Source: Dialister hominis (GTDB lineage Bacteria; Bacillota; Negativicutes; Veillonellales; Dialisteraceae). From it: 64,000 nt of DNA. Positions 44,777 to 52,841 of the stretch are shown here, one piece after another. Position 1 is the stretch's first letter. Each line of letters opens with the position of its first letter. The notes under the pieces are model-generated. The model was not told the DNA's origin. It saw nothing but the letters and a program-made list of their open reading frames with translations, and did no database searches. Location: positions 1,337,501 through 1,401,500 of the forward strand of contig NZ_AP019697.1 of the NCBI RefSeq assembly GCF_007164725.1. Direction: 5' to 3'. The position numbers and the translations under genes are program-made.

Positions 44777-44820
44777 AGAAAAAGGATGCGAGATAATCAT
44801 TCGTCTCACATCCTTTTTTG
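44777..44820. terminator. Bidirectional terminator after hydrolase gene
   Basis: Stem AAAAAGGATGCGAGA/TCTCACATCCTTTTTT between convergent genes. Confidence 0.88.
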
Positions 44821-44837
44821 AATGCTTAAATGGCTGT

Positions 44838-46436
44838 TTACAACTCTTCCTTTTCCGGCCTTAAGAACAAAAGGATCAAAAGAACCGGCAGCCCCCATAC
44901 GTAAGCAAAGGAATAACGGAAGGCATATCCCGCAGGCGTTGCGGCAAGAAGCGTCGCGGTATTCAGTAAAAGCGGAAGTGCTGCAAGGATGCACCAGCTC
45001 CTGCGATCCGCATAGAATGCAGCCGACAGAAGAATCGTCAGCCAGAAGGCAAAGCCGGCTCCCAGAAACTGGCTTCCTGCATACTGGAAATTGGCAAGGA
45101 ATGATTTTAATCGGGAAGGCATGGGAAAATTTCCTACGGCCATCCTGTCATTGTCCGCCGGAAGCATATGTTTCGTATTCTCATCGGTCAGAGCCCAGCC
45201 AAATCTGGACTGCACATCATAAGCGCCTGGAATCAAGGACCAAAGGCCATAGGTCTGTGTCATCCAGCCCTCCAAATATAAGCGCGGATTTTTCAATCCC
45301 GTATCTGCCCATGCAAGGAGGAATTCTTTCTTATGGTCATTCAGCCAGCCGCGTCTGAAATCATCATTCCACTTGACGTAATCAACCGTATATGGCTGGT
45401 AATCATTTTTCCAGTTTTCTTCAGGAAGGAGATGGTCCATCAGAAGAACCGTGCTCTCACTCCGGCTGCCGTCAAGCGCAAGCACTCTTCCCATCTGCTG
45501 CAGAGGGATTCCCATGCTTTCCTGAAAAAGAGGCTCCTCATTCATTTCATGAAGAATCATGCGGCCGGGGACAATTGAAATGACCAGGCAGCAAAGAATG
45601 ACGGCCAGAATCTTTTTCCATGACGGGTTATGGTACATGAGAAAGGCCGCCATAAGAACAGCGGCAGCGGCGCCATTGCTTCGAAGAAGCATCAGACCAA
45701 GCGCGGCGGCTGTCAGAAGAATATACCTGCCTCTCTCCCATTTCTCTTTTCTTTTCGTGATAAAAAGCCACATCCATACTAAAAGGGCGGCAGAAAAAAG
45801 CCCGTCCCTGACAGCTGCGATAGCATAATTTCCAGACATCGGAAAGAGAAGAAAGTATAGGTAAAGAATGTACCCTGCATTTTCATCCACGTGCTCCTTC
45901 ACCCAGAAGGAAAATCTTGTAAGCACGGCTGAGATGACAGCAAGCTGCAGACAGGAAAGGATAAAGATGGATACTTCCCGCGTGCCGAATAGCTTCCTTG
46001 CTGCTTCCGCTCCATACCCGTAAATGAGGGAATAGAGCCACGGAAACTGGACGCCCGCATATTTCGGATTATCCATCATGAATACCGTATCATTCATCCC
46101 GGGTGCCGGGTAGAATGCGAGAAGGAAAATCAAATCATAAAGAAACATGGTGCCAGCAAGAACAGGGAACCATTTCCGCCCCAGGCTTTTATGCGGCAGT
46201 ATCCTTACGCAAAGGAGAAGCTGCACGAGACTCTGCATCAATGCAAAGCCAATGAAAGCAAAGAGAACGAGGAACGGGATATCTGACAGCGCCAGCACCG
46301 GATCAAGAGCAGAGCGCAGCAGTTCCTGATCATCCATCCGGAAAATCTTAATCGTATACCAGATGGCAATCCCTAGCGGAATCCCGCCAAAGAGGCTGGC
46401 CCTTCCCAGTCTTCCATGAATTGTCAGATAAGGCAT
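44838..46436 (-). CDS. Multi-pass membrane protein, DUF6020-like, copy 1
   Basis: Protein of 532 aa with about ten or more membrane segments. It resembles large polytopic proteins annotated as DUF6020, related in layout to GT-C glycosyltransferases. Conserved with its neighbour: FYPAPGMNDTVFMMDNPKYA (about 108-127), MLLRSNGAAAAVLMAAFL and ESMGIPLQQMGRVLAL. The acidic residue after the first loop in PGMND is a possible catalytic site of GT-C type. Function unproven; transfer of a sugar or lipid-linked group to the envelope is plausible. SD AAAGGAGG. Downstream of its paralogue on the same strand, 72 bases apart. Confidence 0.75.
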   Translation of the reverse strand: MPYLTIHGRLGRASLFGGIPLGIAIWYTIKIFRMDDQELLRSALDPVLALSDIPFLVLFAFIGFALMQSLVQLLLCVRILPHKSLGRKWFPVLAGTMFLYDLIFLLAFYPAPGMNDTVFMMDNPKYAGVQFPWLYSLIYGYGAEAARKLFGTREVSIFILSCLQLAVISAVLTRFSFWVKEHVDENAGYILYLYFLLFPMSGNYAIAAVRDGLFSAALLVWMWLFITKRKEKWERGRYILLTAAALGLMLLRSNGAAAAVLMAAFLMYHNPSWKKILAVILCCLVISIVPGRMILHEMNEEPLFQESMGIPLQQMGRVLALDGSRSESTVLLMDHLLPEENWKNDYQPYTVDYVKWNDDFRRGWLNDHKKEFLLAWADTGLKNPRLYLEGWMTQTYGLWSLIPGAYDVQSRFGWALTDENTKHMLPADNDRMAVGNFPMPSRLKSFLANFQYAGSQFLGAGFAFWLTILLSAAFYADRRSWCILAALPLLLNTATLLAATPAGYAFRYSFAYVWGLPVLLILLFLRPEKEEL

Positions 46437-46508
46437 GGCCGCCTCCTTTCAAATAATCTGTTATACCTTCAGGTTAAAATGTAATCCGCCGTTTCTCTGA
46501 TACAGGTC

Positions 46509-48263
46509 TTAATCTTTCCAGTGCGTATACCCATCACCGCTTCTGTCCCTCGGCTCGGGAAATACTGCTTTCTCATCATGAATGGTATTTCGCATTGGTT
46601 CCATCGGAATGGTTTCCGTGTCTGCCCTCCAGTGCATCCTGCTGTAGCGGCCTTCAGGAAGGAACGGCAGCAAGAGGAAAAGCGGCATGCAAAGCGGGAA
46701 GAAATATACATAACGGAAAACAAAGGCGGCCGGCGCAGCAATCATCAGCGTCCCCCAGAGAAGACAGGACGGAAGAAGCACAAGGAATCTCGTGTACTGT
46801 CGTCTTCTGAAAAGAAGAAGTCCTATGCAAAGAGTAATCCACAGGCAGGTGCCCGCTCCAAGATAGCGGCTGTGATCCCACAAGTACGTGCCCAGGTTTT
46901 CCTGCGTCTTCGGATCAAAGAATTTCAGGATGGTTGCTGTATGATAGGCATTATTATGCTGCGGCGCAAGGCCGTTCTTCAGATCATTTTCCGAAAAGGC
47001 CCATCCGAATCTCGACTGCGTCATTTCGTCAGGTGCGGGGAATGCCCAGTATCCGTATGTGGCAAAAAGCCATGCTTCTACATATGTTTCTTTATTTCTC
47101 TCTCCTAATGATTTCCAAGCTTTCCAGAATTCATCCGGGTGGTTATTGAAGTAATAAAAATCGAAATTACTGTTCCATTTGATCAGATCTGCCGTAAACG
47201 GATCGTACCAGGTCTTGATCTGTTCAGGCATCATCATACGGATCGTGTAGTTTTCCTCCGCTTTTGTCAAAGGCGCCCCCACTGCCACGGTCCTTGAATA
47301 CTGCTGAAGCGGAATCCCCACTCTTTCCTGAAAGAGCTGCGGAAGATCCAGCGTCTCTTTAATGACTATATCCGGCGTAATGGAAATAACAATCATGACA
47401 AGAGATGTAAGAAGGACTTTCATTCGGACATGCTTGATCAGGATGATAATACTCAGCATCATGGGAATAAAGACGAAAATGCCATTATTCCGGAGCATCA
47501 TCATCCCAATGCCGGCAAGCGCATAAAGATATTTGTTCGATTCCCACGCATTTTCCTTGTATCCGGATACAAAAGATGTCATAAGCGGAACCCAGAGGAG
47601 AATCACTGCGGAAAAAGGGACATCCTTCACGTTGGAAAACGACATATTGACAATCATAGGAAGGAATCCGTAATAAAGTGCCAGTCCCCAGGAAAGCCAC
47701 ATGCGGCCGGTCTTTCTGTATACCCAGGAAAGGGTATAAGAAATAGCGCAGGCAAAAAGGAACATCTGCACAACGGATATGAACGCAAGTCCGTAAGACG
47801 CACTTCCCGTCAGTTCTTTGGAAAGCTCCGTCGGCCCGTAAACGGCCATGCAGTAAATAAATGTATGCTGCCCGGCCGCCCAAATGCCTGCTCTCATGAT
47901 ATCCGTCGTATCATTCATTCCTGTTCCCGGATAAAACACGAGAAAGAAGGGCATCCATGCCAGAAAAAGAAATGCTGCAATCAGCGCAAAAGGCGCATCG
48001 AGAGGACTGCCTCCAGGTCCTTCCTTTTCCGGAATCGGAGGAATTTTCTCAAGCAGCCAGAGAAGCAGCGTAAGTACGATGAAAGTGGCAGCGCCTGCCG
48101 CCAAAACCATAGGTATATCTTCAACATGAAGCAGCCTTGCCCTGTTCCACGGATTGGAAAAAGGGTGCCAGCCGATTCTGTATGTGTAAAACTCACAAAA
48201 GCCCATGAGCAGCGCAATAAATCCAGTCAGTGCCGTCAGCCATGGTCTTCCCTGATGAGTCAT
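46509..48263 (-). CDS. Multi-pass membrane protein, DUF6020-like, copy 2
   Basis: Protein of 584 aa, paralogue of the following gene. Shared blocks are FYPGTGMNDTTDIMRAGIWA (about 109-128), MMLRNNGIFVFIPMMLSII and ERVGIPLQQYSRTVAV. About twelve hydrophobic segments and a hydrophilic C-terminal tail of about 35 residues. As for copy 1, a GT-C-like envelope glycosyltransferase is a hypothesis. SD AAGAGGTGA upstream of ATG 48263. First gene of the pair. Confidence 0.75.
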   Translation of the reverse strand: MTHQGRPWLTALTGFIALLMGFCEFYTYRIGWHPFSNPWNRARLLHVEDIPMVLAAGAATFIVLTLLLWLLEKIPPIPEKEGPGGSPLDAPFALIAAFLFLAWMPFFLVFYPGTGMNDTTDIMRAGIWAAGQHTFIYCMAVYGPTELSKELTGSASYGLAFISVVQMFLFACAISYTLSWVYRKTGRMWLSWGLALYYGFLPMIVNMSFSNVKDVPFSAVILLWVPLMTSFVSGYKENAWESNKYLYALAGIGMMMLRNNGIFVFIPMMLSIIILIKHVRMKVLLTSLVMIVISITPDIVIKETLDLPQLFQERVGIPLQQYSRTVAVGAPLTKAEENYTIRMMMPEQIKTWYDPFTADLIKWNSNFDFYYFNNHPDEFWKAWKSLGERNKETYVEAWLFATYGYWAFPAPDEMTQSRFGWAFSENDLKNGLAPQHNNAYHTATILKFFDPKTQENLGTYLWDHSRYLGAGTCLWITLCIGLLLFRRRQYTRFLVLLPSCLLWGTLMIAAPAAFVFRYVYFFPLCMPLFLLLPFLPEGRYSRMHWRADTETIPMEPMRNTIHDEKAVFPEPRDRSGDGYTHWKD

Positions 48264-48434
48264 GTCATCACCTCTTGCCTTTAAATGTAACCTATATTAT
48301 ACAAAATTTTATAAGGAGTGTCGAAAACAAAGGCGATCATCCATAAACGCTTTATGAAATCAGTCCATTCCTATGGTATAATAAATAAATAGAGAAATTT
48401 CGGTATTTGGAAATCGGATTTCTGAAAGGAGTAT

Positions 48435-49448
48435 ATGATGAATAGAGAAGAAAGAGTAAGAGCCGCTCTGGCTTCCAAAGATGTAGACCGTGTTCCGGTC
48501 GCTACCTGGATGCATCTTTCCCAGTTTGATCAGGACCCGATCTCTCTGGCAGAAGCAGAAGTTGAGCTGACAGAAAAATATGATTTCGATTACATCAAAA
48601 TGATGCCTTTTGGATTGTACAGCACACAGGACTTTGGCAATCAGCTGACGATCTACTGTGATCCTTATGAAGAACCAATCGTTAAAAGATTCGCCATCCA
48701 GAGCCCTGCTGACTATGATGCATTAAGAGCGATTCCTGCCATTCAGGGTACATATGGCAAGCAGATTGAATTTGCAAGGGAACTGATCCGCCGCCGTACA
48801 CCGGGCACCCCCTGCATCCAGACAATCTTCAGCCCATTCTCTACCTTGAAGAAAATGGCGGGCGACCGTCTGCTGAAAGATATGATTTCCTATCCTGAAG
48901 CCGTTCATCATGCACTGGCTGCCATCACTGCAACCACACTGGATTTTGTCAGCTACAATATCGATGCCGGTGTCGATGGCTTCTTCTTTGCCACACAGAA
49001 TGCCGTCCGCACGATGATGTCACCTGACCAGTTCCAGGAATTCGGCGCATTCTATGACCTGCAGGTCATCAAATCCTATGCGAAGAAAACCTGGTTCAAT
49101 GCTGTTCATATCCATGGCGAAGACATTTACTTCAATGAAGTCGCCTCATATCCGGTCAATGCCATCAACTGGCATGACCGCCACACCTGGCCGACACTGA
49201 AAGAAGCCAGAAATCTGACTGACAAATGCCTCATGGCAGGCATTAAATCTGCTCCTTACTTCGTAGACGGAGTTCTCCAGTATGACGATATCGTCCTCGA
49301 TGGAACCCCGGAAGAAATCACTGCGCATGTCAAGGATGCCATCGAACAGGTGGATGGCAAAGGCCTGATCTTAGGGCCAGGCTGCGTCGTCAATCCGAAA
49401 GCTTCCGAAGAAAACCTCCGCGCTCTCCGCAAAGCAACTGAACTTTAA
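48435..49448 (+). CDS. Uroporphyrinogen decarboxylase (URO-D) family protein
   Basis: Protein of 337 aa with a TIM-barrel URO-D fold: N-terminal NREERVRAALASKDVDRVPV and C-terminal GLILGPGCVVNPKASEENLR are family-typical. The Arg/Asp pair of true HemE (PVWxMRQAGRY) is not present; the equivalent reads PVATWMHLSQFD. It is thus more likely a URO-D-like methyltransferase or related enzyme than HemE. Such proteins often work with corrinoid proteins, none of which is adjacent. SD AAAGGAG; the second Met at 48438 may be the start. Confidence 0.8.
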   Translation: MMNREERVRAALASKDVDRVPVATWMHLSQFDQDPISLAEAEVELTEKYDFDYIKMMPFGLYSTQDFGNQLTIYCDPYEEPIVKRFAIQSPADYDALRAIPAIQGTYGKQIEFARELIRRRTPGTPCIQTIFSPFSTLKKMAGDRLLKDMISYPEAVHHALAAITATTLDFVSYNIDAGVDGFFFATQNAVRTMMSPDQFQEFGAFYDLQVIKSYAKKTWFNAVHIHGEDIYFNEVASYPVNAINWHDRHTWPTLKEARNLTDKCLMAGIKSAPYFVDGVLQYDDIVLDGTPEEITAHVKDAIEQVDGKGLILGPGCVVNPKASEENLRALRKATEL

Positions 49449-49468
49449 TAAAAAAATAAATGAAGGGG

Positions 49469-49512
49469 CTGTGACAAAATGTGTAACCATTTCGCCACAG
49501 CCCCTTTTTCTA
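49469..49512 (+). terminator. Hairpin terminator and IS1182-like left inverted repeat
   Basis: Stem GGGGCTGTG(AC)AAATG/CATTTCGCCACAGCCCC followed by TTTTTC. It terminates the URO-D gene and closely matches the right end hairpin of the IS1182 element at 57767-57810. Confidence 0.75.
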
Positions 49513-49516
49513 TTAG

Positions 49517-50884
49517 AAAATTTCGGCTTATAGGACATTTCGTGTTGGTTTTAATGCCGATGAAACCCGTATTTATCGGGCTCCATCGGCATTTTAAGAT
49601 TTTCAGTGATTCTTAAAGGGTGGACAAAACGTGTTGGTAAAAAGTCTCAGACACCTTGTAAATACGGGCTAAAATGGTATTTTATCTTTCCCAGGAAATG
49701 AATTATTTTCTAGGAGGTTATTTTATGAAAGAAGTTAGATGTCGTTATTGTGGTTTTACCTGCTACAAATATGGAAAAACACGGGCAGGAACACAACGCT
49801 GGAAGTGCCGAGAATGTGGGAATGTATTTACTCTTCCTATTAATCGTGATGCGAAGGATTTCAGTATGTTTCTTGATTGGTTATTCAGCAAGGATACACA
49901 GAAGGATATGACAGGTGAAGGGCGTAATTTCCGAAGAAAAACAGCAAAATTTTGGGATATCTGGGCCATGCCGCCGAAGATTGAAGAGCCGAGGGAAACT
50001 GTATATGTTGATGGCATTTATCTTGCCAGAAAAGCCTGCATTCTGATCTGTTGTGATGAGCATCATGTATTAGGATGGTATTTATGTAGATATGAACGTG
50101 CTTTTGCCTGGGAAGCCCTAATGAGTCGTATTGCTGAACCACGTATAGTCGTTTCTGACGGTGGTCCGGGTTTCCAAAAGGCATTAAAAAAAGTCTGGCC
50201 AAATGCCAGACTGCAGCGCTGCATATTTCATGTATTTTGCCAGATACGACGTTACACAACGACTCGTCCAAGAACCCTTGCCGGTGCCCAGCTGTATATG
50301 CTTGCCAGGGATTTGTTGGAGATAAAAACTCTTAAAAAAGCAGAAAAATGGGTAAGCCGATTTGAATCTTGGACAATGAAGCATAAGGAATTTCTAAAAG
50401 AAATGACAATGGACGATAGAGGCGTAATGCGACACACCCACGAACGCCTTATAAAGGCAAAAACATCGCTCATTAGTCTGATAAAATCCGGGAATCTTTT
50501 CACCTATCTGAAAGAGGCTGATGAATTCCCAAGTCCTTATCCGGCGACAAATAATCTCATAGAGGGCGGTGTAAATGCACAGCTTCGAGCGATGCTCAGA
50601 AACCATCGTGGATTATCCGTTGAAAGACGAATAAAAGCGGTTTTCTGGTGGTGTTACATGCACTCACCGAAACCGCTTTCACTCTCAGAAATACTCAAGG
50701 TTATGCCGACCGATAAAAGCATTTCTACTATCTATAATAGCATAAGCTCACAACAAAGACTGGCAGATTCAATCCCAGCTTGGGGTGATGCCATAATGTG
50801 GGACGAATTACATAATTCTGGATTTAATCCCAGCCATGGCTGGGATTAATTACCAACACGTTTTGTCCTATAACCCAAAATTTC
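49517..50884. mobile_element. IS256 family (IS1249-type) insertion sequence, complete
   Basis: Element 49525-50876, 1352 bp, with imperfect terminal repeats of about 25 bp (GGCTTATAGGACATTTCG and GGGTTATAGGACAAAACG, both then TGTTGGT). An 8-bp target duplication AAAATTTC lies at 49517-49524 and 50877-50884, as expected for IS256 relatives. A hairpin (GCCGATG/CATCGGC, about 49557-49590) and an internal copy of the end motif (GGACAAAACGTGTTGGT, about 49623-49639) lie before the transposase gene. Confidence 0.88.
49725..50849 (+). CDS. IS1249-type (IS256 family) transposase
   Basis: Protein of 374 aa. An N-terminal zinc ribbon (CRYCGFTCYKYGKTRAG then WKCRECGN) is followed by a DDE core of Mutator/IS256 type: VYVDGIYLARK (first Asp), IVVSDGGPGFQ (second Asp) and the Glu in NNLIEGGVNAQLRAML; the C/H residues in LQRCIFHVFCQIR are typical. 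The start at 49725 is set by TAGGAGG. The frame is intact and ends 27 bases before the element's right end. Confidence 0.92.
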   Translation: MKEVRCRYCGFTCYKYGKTRAGTQRWKCRECGNVFTLPINRDAKDFSMFLDWLFSKDTQKDMTGEGRNFRRKTAKFWDIWAMPPKIEEPRETVYVDGIYLARKACILICCDEHHVLGWYLCRYERAFAWEALMSRIAEPRIVVSDGGPGFQKALKKVWPNARLQRCIFHVFCQIRRYTTTRPRTLAGAQLYMLARDLLEIKTLKKAEKWVSRFESWTMKHKEFLKEMTMDDRGVMRHTHERLIKAKTSLISLIKSGNLFTYLKEADEFPSPYPATNNLIEGGVNAQLRAMLRNHRGLSVERRIKAVFWWCYMHSPKPLSLSEILKVMPTDKSISTIYNSISSQQRLADSIPAWGDAIMWDELHNSGFNPSHGWD

Positions 50885-51101
50885 ATTATAGGATTATCCA
50901 GCATCGATGTGTATTGATTTTATATGAACACCTAAAAACCTCGCTTCGCTCGAAGAGATGAACCTCCTCAGGCGACTCCGTCGCCAGCTCCCCCTACGGG
51001 GCGAGCTCAAACACCCTTAAACCGAACTTCGTTCGAGAAAAGGGAAAATAGCGTTTTATCGGATTTTGTCACATCCCCTTTTTCCATGGTCAAATTGCAC
51101 A

Positions 51102-51133
51102 GAAAAAAGAGGAGATTTCTCCCCTCTCTTTTT
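51102..51133 (-). terminator. Terminator after symporter gene
   Basis: Minus-strand stem AGAGAGGGGAGA/TCTCCTCTTTTTTC. Confidence 0.85.
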
Positions 51134-51142
51134 ATTTTTCTA

Positions 51143-52438
51143 TTATGCTTCTACAGCAGCGGCCGGTTCGAGTTTCCCTTCCAGATCATGGTCGGTCATA
51201 GCGCATACGCAGGAATCAGACCATACGTTTTCTGCGGTTTCAATCATGTCAATGATTGTATAGATTGGAAGAATGATACCCATGAGTCCTATTGGTGCAC
51301 CGATACCGCTCATAAGAGACAGTGTCAGGAAATAGCATCCCATCGGAACGCCCGCATTGCCGATGGCTGCAATGACAGCAACGACGAGCCATGTCAGCAT
51401 AGTCGGCATATCCAGCGAATATCCTGCATTCTGCATAACGAACAGGGAAGTAACGAGAATGAAAGCTGCACAGCCGTTCATGTTGATAGTCGTGCAGATT
51501 GGAAGGACAAAGCGGGAAACAGCCGGATCTGCTTTCAGATTCGTTTCAGCAGAAGCCAGTGTGACAGGCAGTGTGCCGGCCGAACTCTTTGTGAAAAGAG
51601 CAACAGCTATCGCCGGTGACATTTTACGGAATACAGAAATTGGATTCAGTCCGCGAAGCAGAAGGAATACCGGCAGTACAAGGAAGAACTGGATGCAGTT
51701 GCTTCCAATAATAACCAACGTGTATTTTCCAAGAGCTCCGACAATGACGCCTGCTTCAATCTGTGCAGAAAGCTGAGCGGCAAATGCCAGAATGCCGACC
51801 GGAAGAATATACAGCAGTGCTTTGATCAGTGTGAAGAGCAGTTCCTGGAAACCGAGGATTCCCTTCAGCAGCGTTTCCCTGTTTTCTGTCTTTGGCATGA
51901 AAGCAAGTCCAAGACCAAAGGAAGCGGCAATCAGCATAACAGCAAGGACATTCCCGGAAAGGAACGGCTGAATCATATTATTCGGAATAACTCCCAGAAT
52001 ATGATCATAGTAGGAAAGCTGTTCCAGATTCTGCGGGACACTGGCTGCACCTGCACCAACTACATCAGCAGGAAGATTTCCCGGTGCAATCCAGAGGAAC
52101 ATGGCAAGTCCGATGCCGGCTGCACAGAATGTAGTGAGGAGCGTATAAGTAACAGCATGAGCAAAAATACGTCCCGTATTCTTATTGCCGCCCAATGCAG
52201 CAAGTGTAGTAATCACTGCCAGTGCAATCGTCGGTACGGCGATAAACTGGAACAGTCTGGTAAATACTGTTGCAATAAATGTGAAAAGTTCATTCAGCGG
52301 TTTGATGCCAAGCCATCCAAGTGCGGCACCAACGACAAGCGCCAAGATCCATAACATAAACTGCCGTCCCTGACGTTGCGTCTTGTTGGCTTTCAAGACC
52401 TTATCCGCTATGTCCTGAACTCCTTCTTTCTTCTCCAT
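51143..52438 (-). CDS. Dicarboxylate/amino acid:cation symporter family protein, T-box controlled
   Basis: Protein of 431 aa of the DAACS (GltP/DctA/TcyP) family with eight membrane segments and two hairpins. The first re-entrant hairpin shows ALFTKSSAGTLPVTL (about 276-290) in place of the usual serine-rich motif; the Na+/substrate region is TINMNGCAAFILVT (about 318-331), with Asn and Cys where glutamate transporters have NMDGT. The last helices read NAGVPMGCYFLTLSLMSGIG. A T-box with a probable Cys specifier precedes it, suggesting cystine or cysteine uptake as with TcyP. SD AGGAGGTC. Confidence 0.85.
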   Translation of the reverse strand: MEKKEGVQDIADKVLKANKTQRQGRQFMLWILALVVGAALGWLGIKPLNELFTFIATVFTRLFQFIAVPTIALAVITTLAALGGNKNTGRIFAHAVTYTLLTTFCAAGIGLAMFLWIAPGNLPADVVGAGAASVPQNLEQLSYYDHILGVIPNNMIQPFLSGNVLAVMLIAASFGLGLAFMPKTENRETLLKGILGFQELLFTLIKALLYILPVGILAFAAQLSAQIEAGVIVGALGKYTLVIIGSNCIQFFLVLPVFLLLRGLNPISVFRKMSPAIAVALFTKSSAGTLPVTLASAETNLKADPAVSRFVLPICTTINMNGCAAFILVTSLFVMQNAGYSLDMPTMLTWLVVAVIAAIGNAGVPMGCYFLTLSLMSGIGAPIGLMGIILPIYTIIDMIETAENVWSDSCVCAMTDHDLEGKLEPAAAVEA

Positions 52439-52744
52439 AGTAAGACCTCCTGAAAAAATTTCTCGGGCAGGGCTTTTTGCAATAAAAAAGCCCTCACCCC
52501 AACCATGGGACGAGAGACTCGTGATTCACACCCAATTTCGCATATGTGTCACCACACATGCCTCGATAAGTCCTTTTTCCTAAGGACTCAAGCCCTGTAT
52601 CGGGAGCTCCCGGAAAAGCTTACTCTGTTTCGGCTCTTCACGCTCAAAAATGCACTTCCGTATTCCTTCCATATCCGCTTTCACCGTCCGGACTCTCTAT
52701 GATGGATTCAGAAAACGTACTCTCTTTCTTCCCTGCGTTTGATT
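52439..52744 (-). promoter_or_regulatory. T-box riboswitch, probable cysteine (UGC) specifier
   Basis: Minus-strand leader of about 300 nt. Stem I has AGAGAGTA (loop E), the distal AGAGAGTCCGG and GGTGAAAGCGGA, and a specifier loop GAAGTGCA whose positions 5-7 give TGC (52652-52654), followed by A. UAC in the adjacent GAATAC is a less favoured reading, since those bases pair with CGTTTTC. The antiterminator/terminator switch is clear (CTCTCGTCCC pairs with GGGGTGAGGG, then CTTTTTT; 52484-52516). The T-box sequence is divergent: GGGTGTGAATCACGAG in place of GGGTGGNACCGCG. Confidence 0.85.
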
Positions 52745-52750
52745 GCATCT

Positions 52751-52779
52751 ACTATAGCATTCCATCTATGACCTGTCAA
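52751..52779 (-). promoter_or_regulatory. Promoter of T-box symporter gene
   Basis: Minus-strand TTGACA (52774-52779), 17-bp spacer and TATAGT (52751-52756). Confidence 0.85.
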
Positions 52780-52841
52780 CACAGGCCGTATTTTTTACCT
52801 GTGCTGACAATTTAAAATACAAATCTGAAGATTTAAAAGGC

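Larger units (their letters stand above)
49470..51079. repeat. MITE-like repeat with IS1182-like ends, interrupted by IS1249-type element
   Basis: Left end GGGGCTGTGACAAAAT (from 49472) and right end ATTTTGTCACATCCCC (to about 51078) are inverted repeats like those of the IS1182 element at 55988-57820. Removing the inserted element leaves about 250 bp. The right portion contains four hairpins in tandem: CTTCG/CGAAG (50944-50955), GGCGAC/GTCGCC (50971-50985), AGCTC+CCCC/GGGG+GAGCT (50986-51007) and CGAAC/GTTCG (51023-51035). Confidence 0.6.

Noticed and set aside
48435-49448. Call as HemE (true uroporphyrinogen decarboxylase)
   Set aside because: The HemE substrate motif near the N-terminus is missing, and no other haem genes are near.
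50930-51060. CRISPR-like array of short palindromes
   Set aside because: The four hairpins have different sequences and no regular spacers; they fit a MITE core better. No CRISPR array was found in the window.
52655-52665. Tyr (UAC) reading of the symporter T-box specifier
   Set aside because: GAATACG pairs with CGTTTTC to form the helix above the specifier loop, and loop lengths then match the Trp T-box only with TGC. Kept as an alternative, not the main call.
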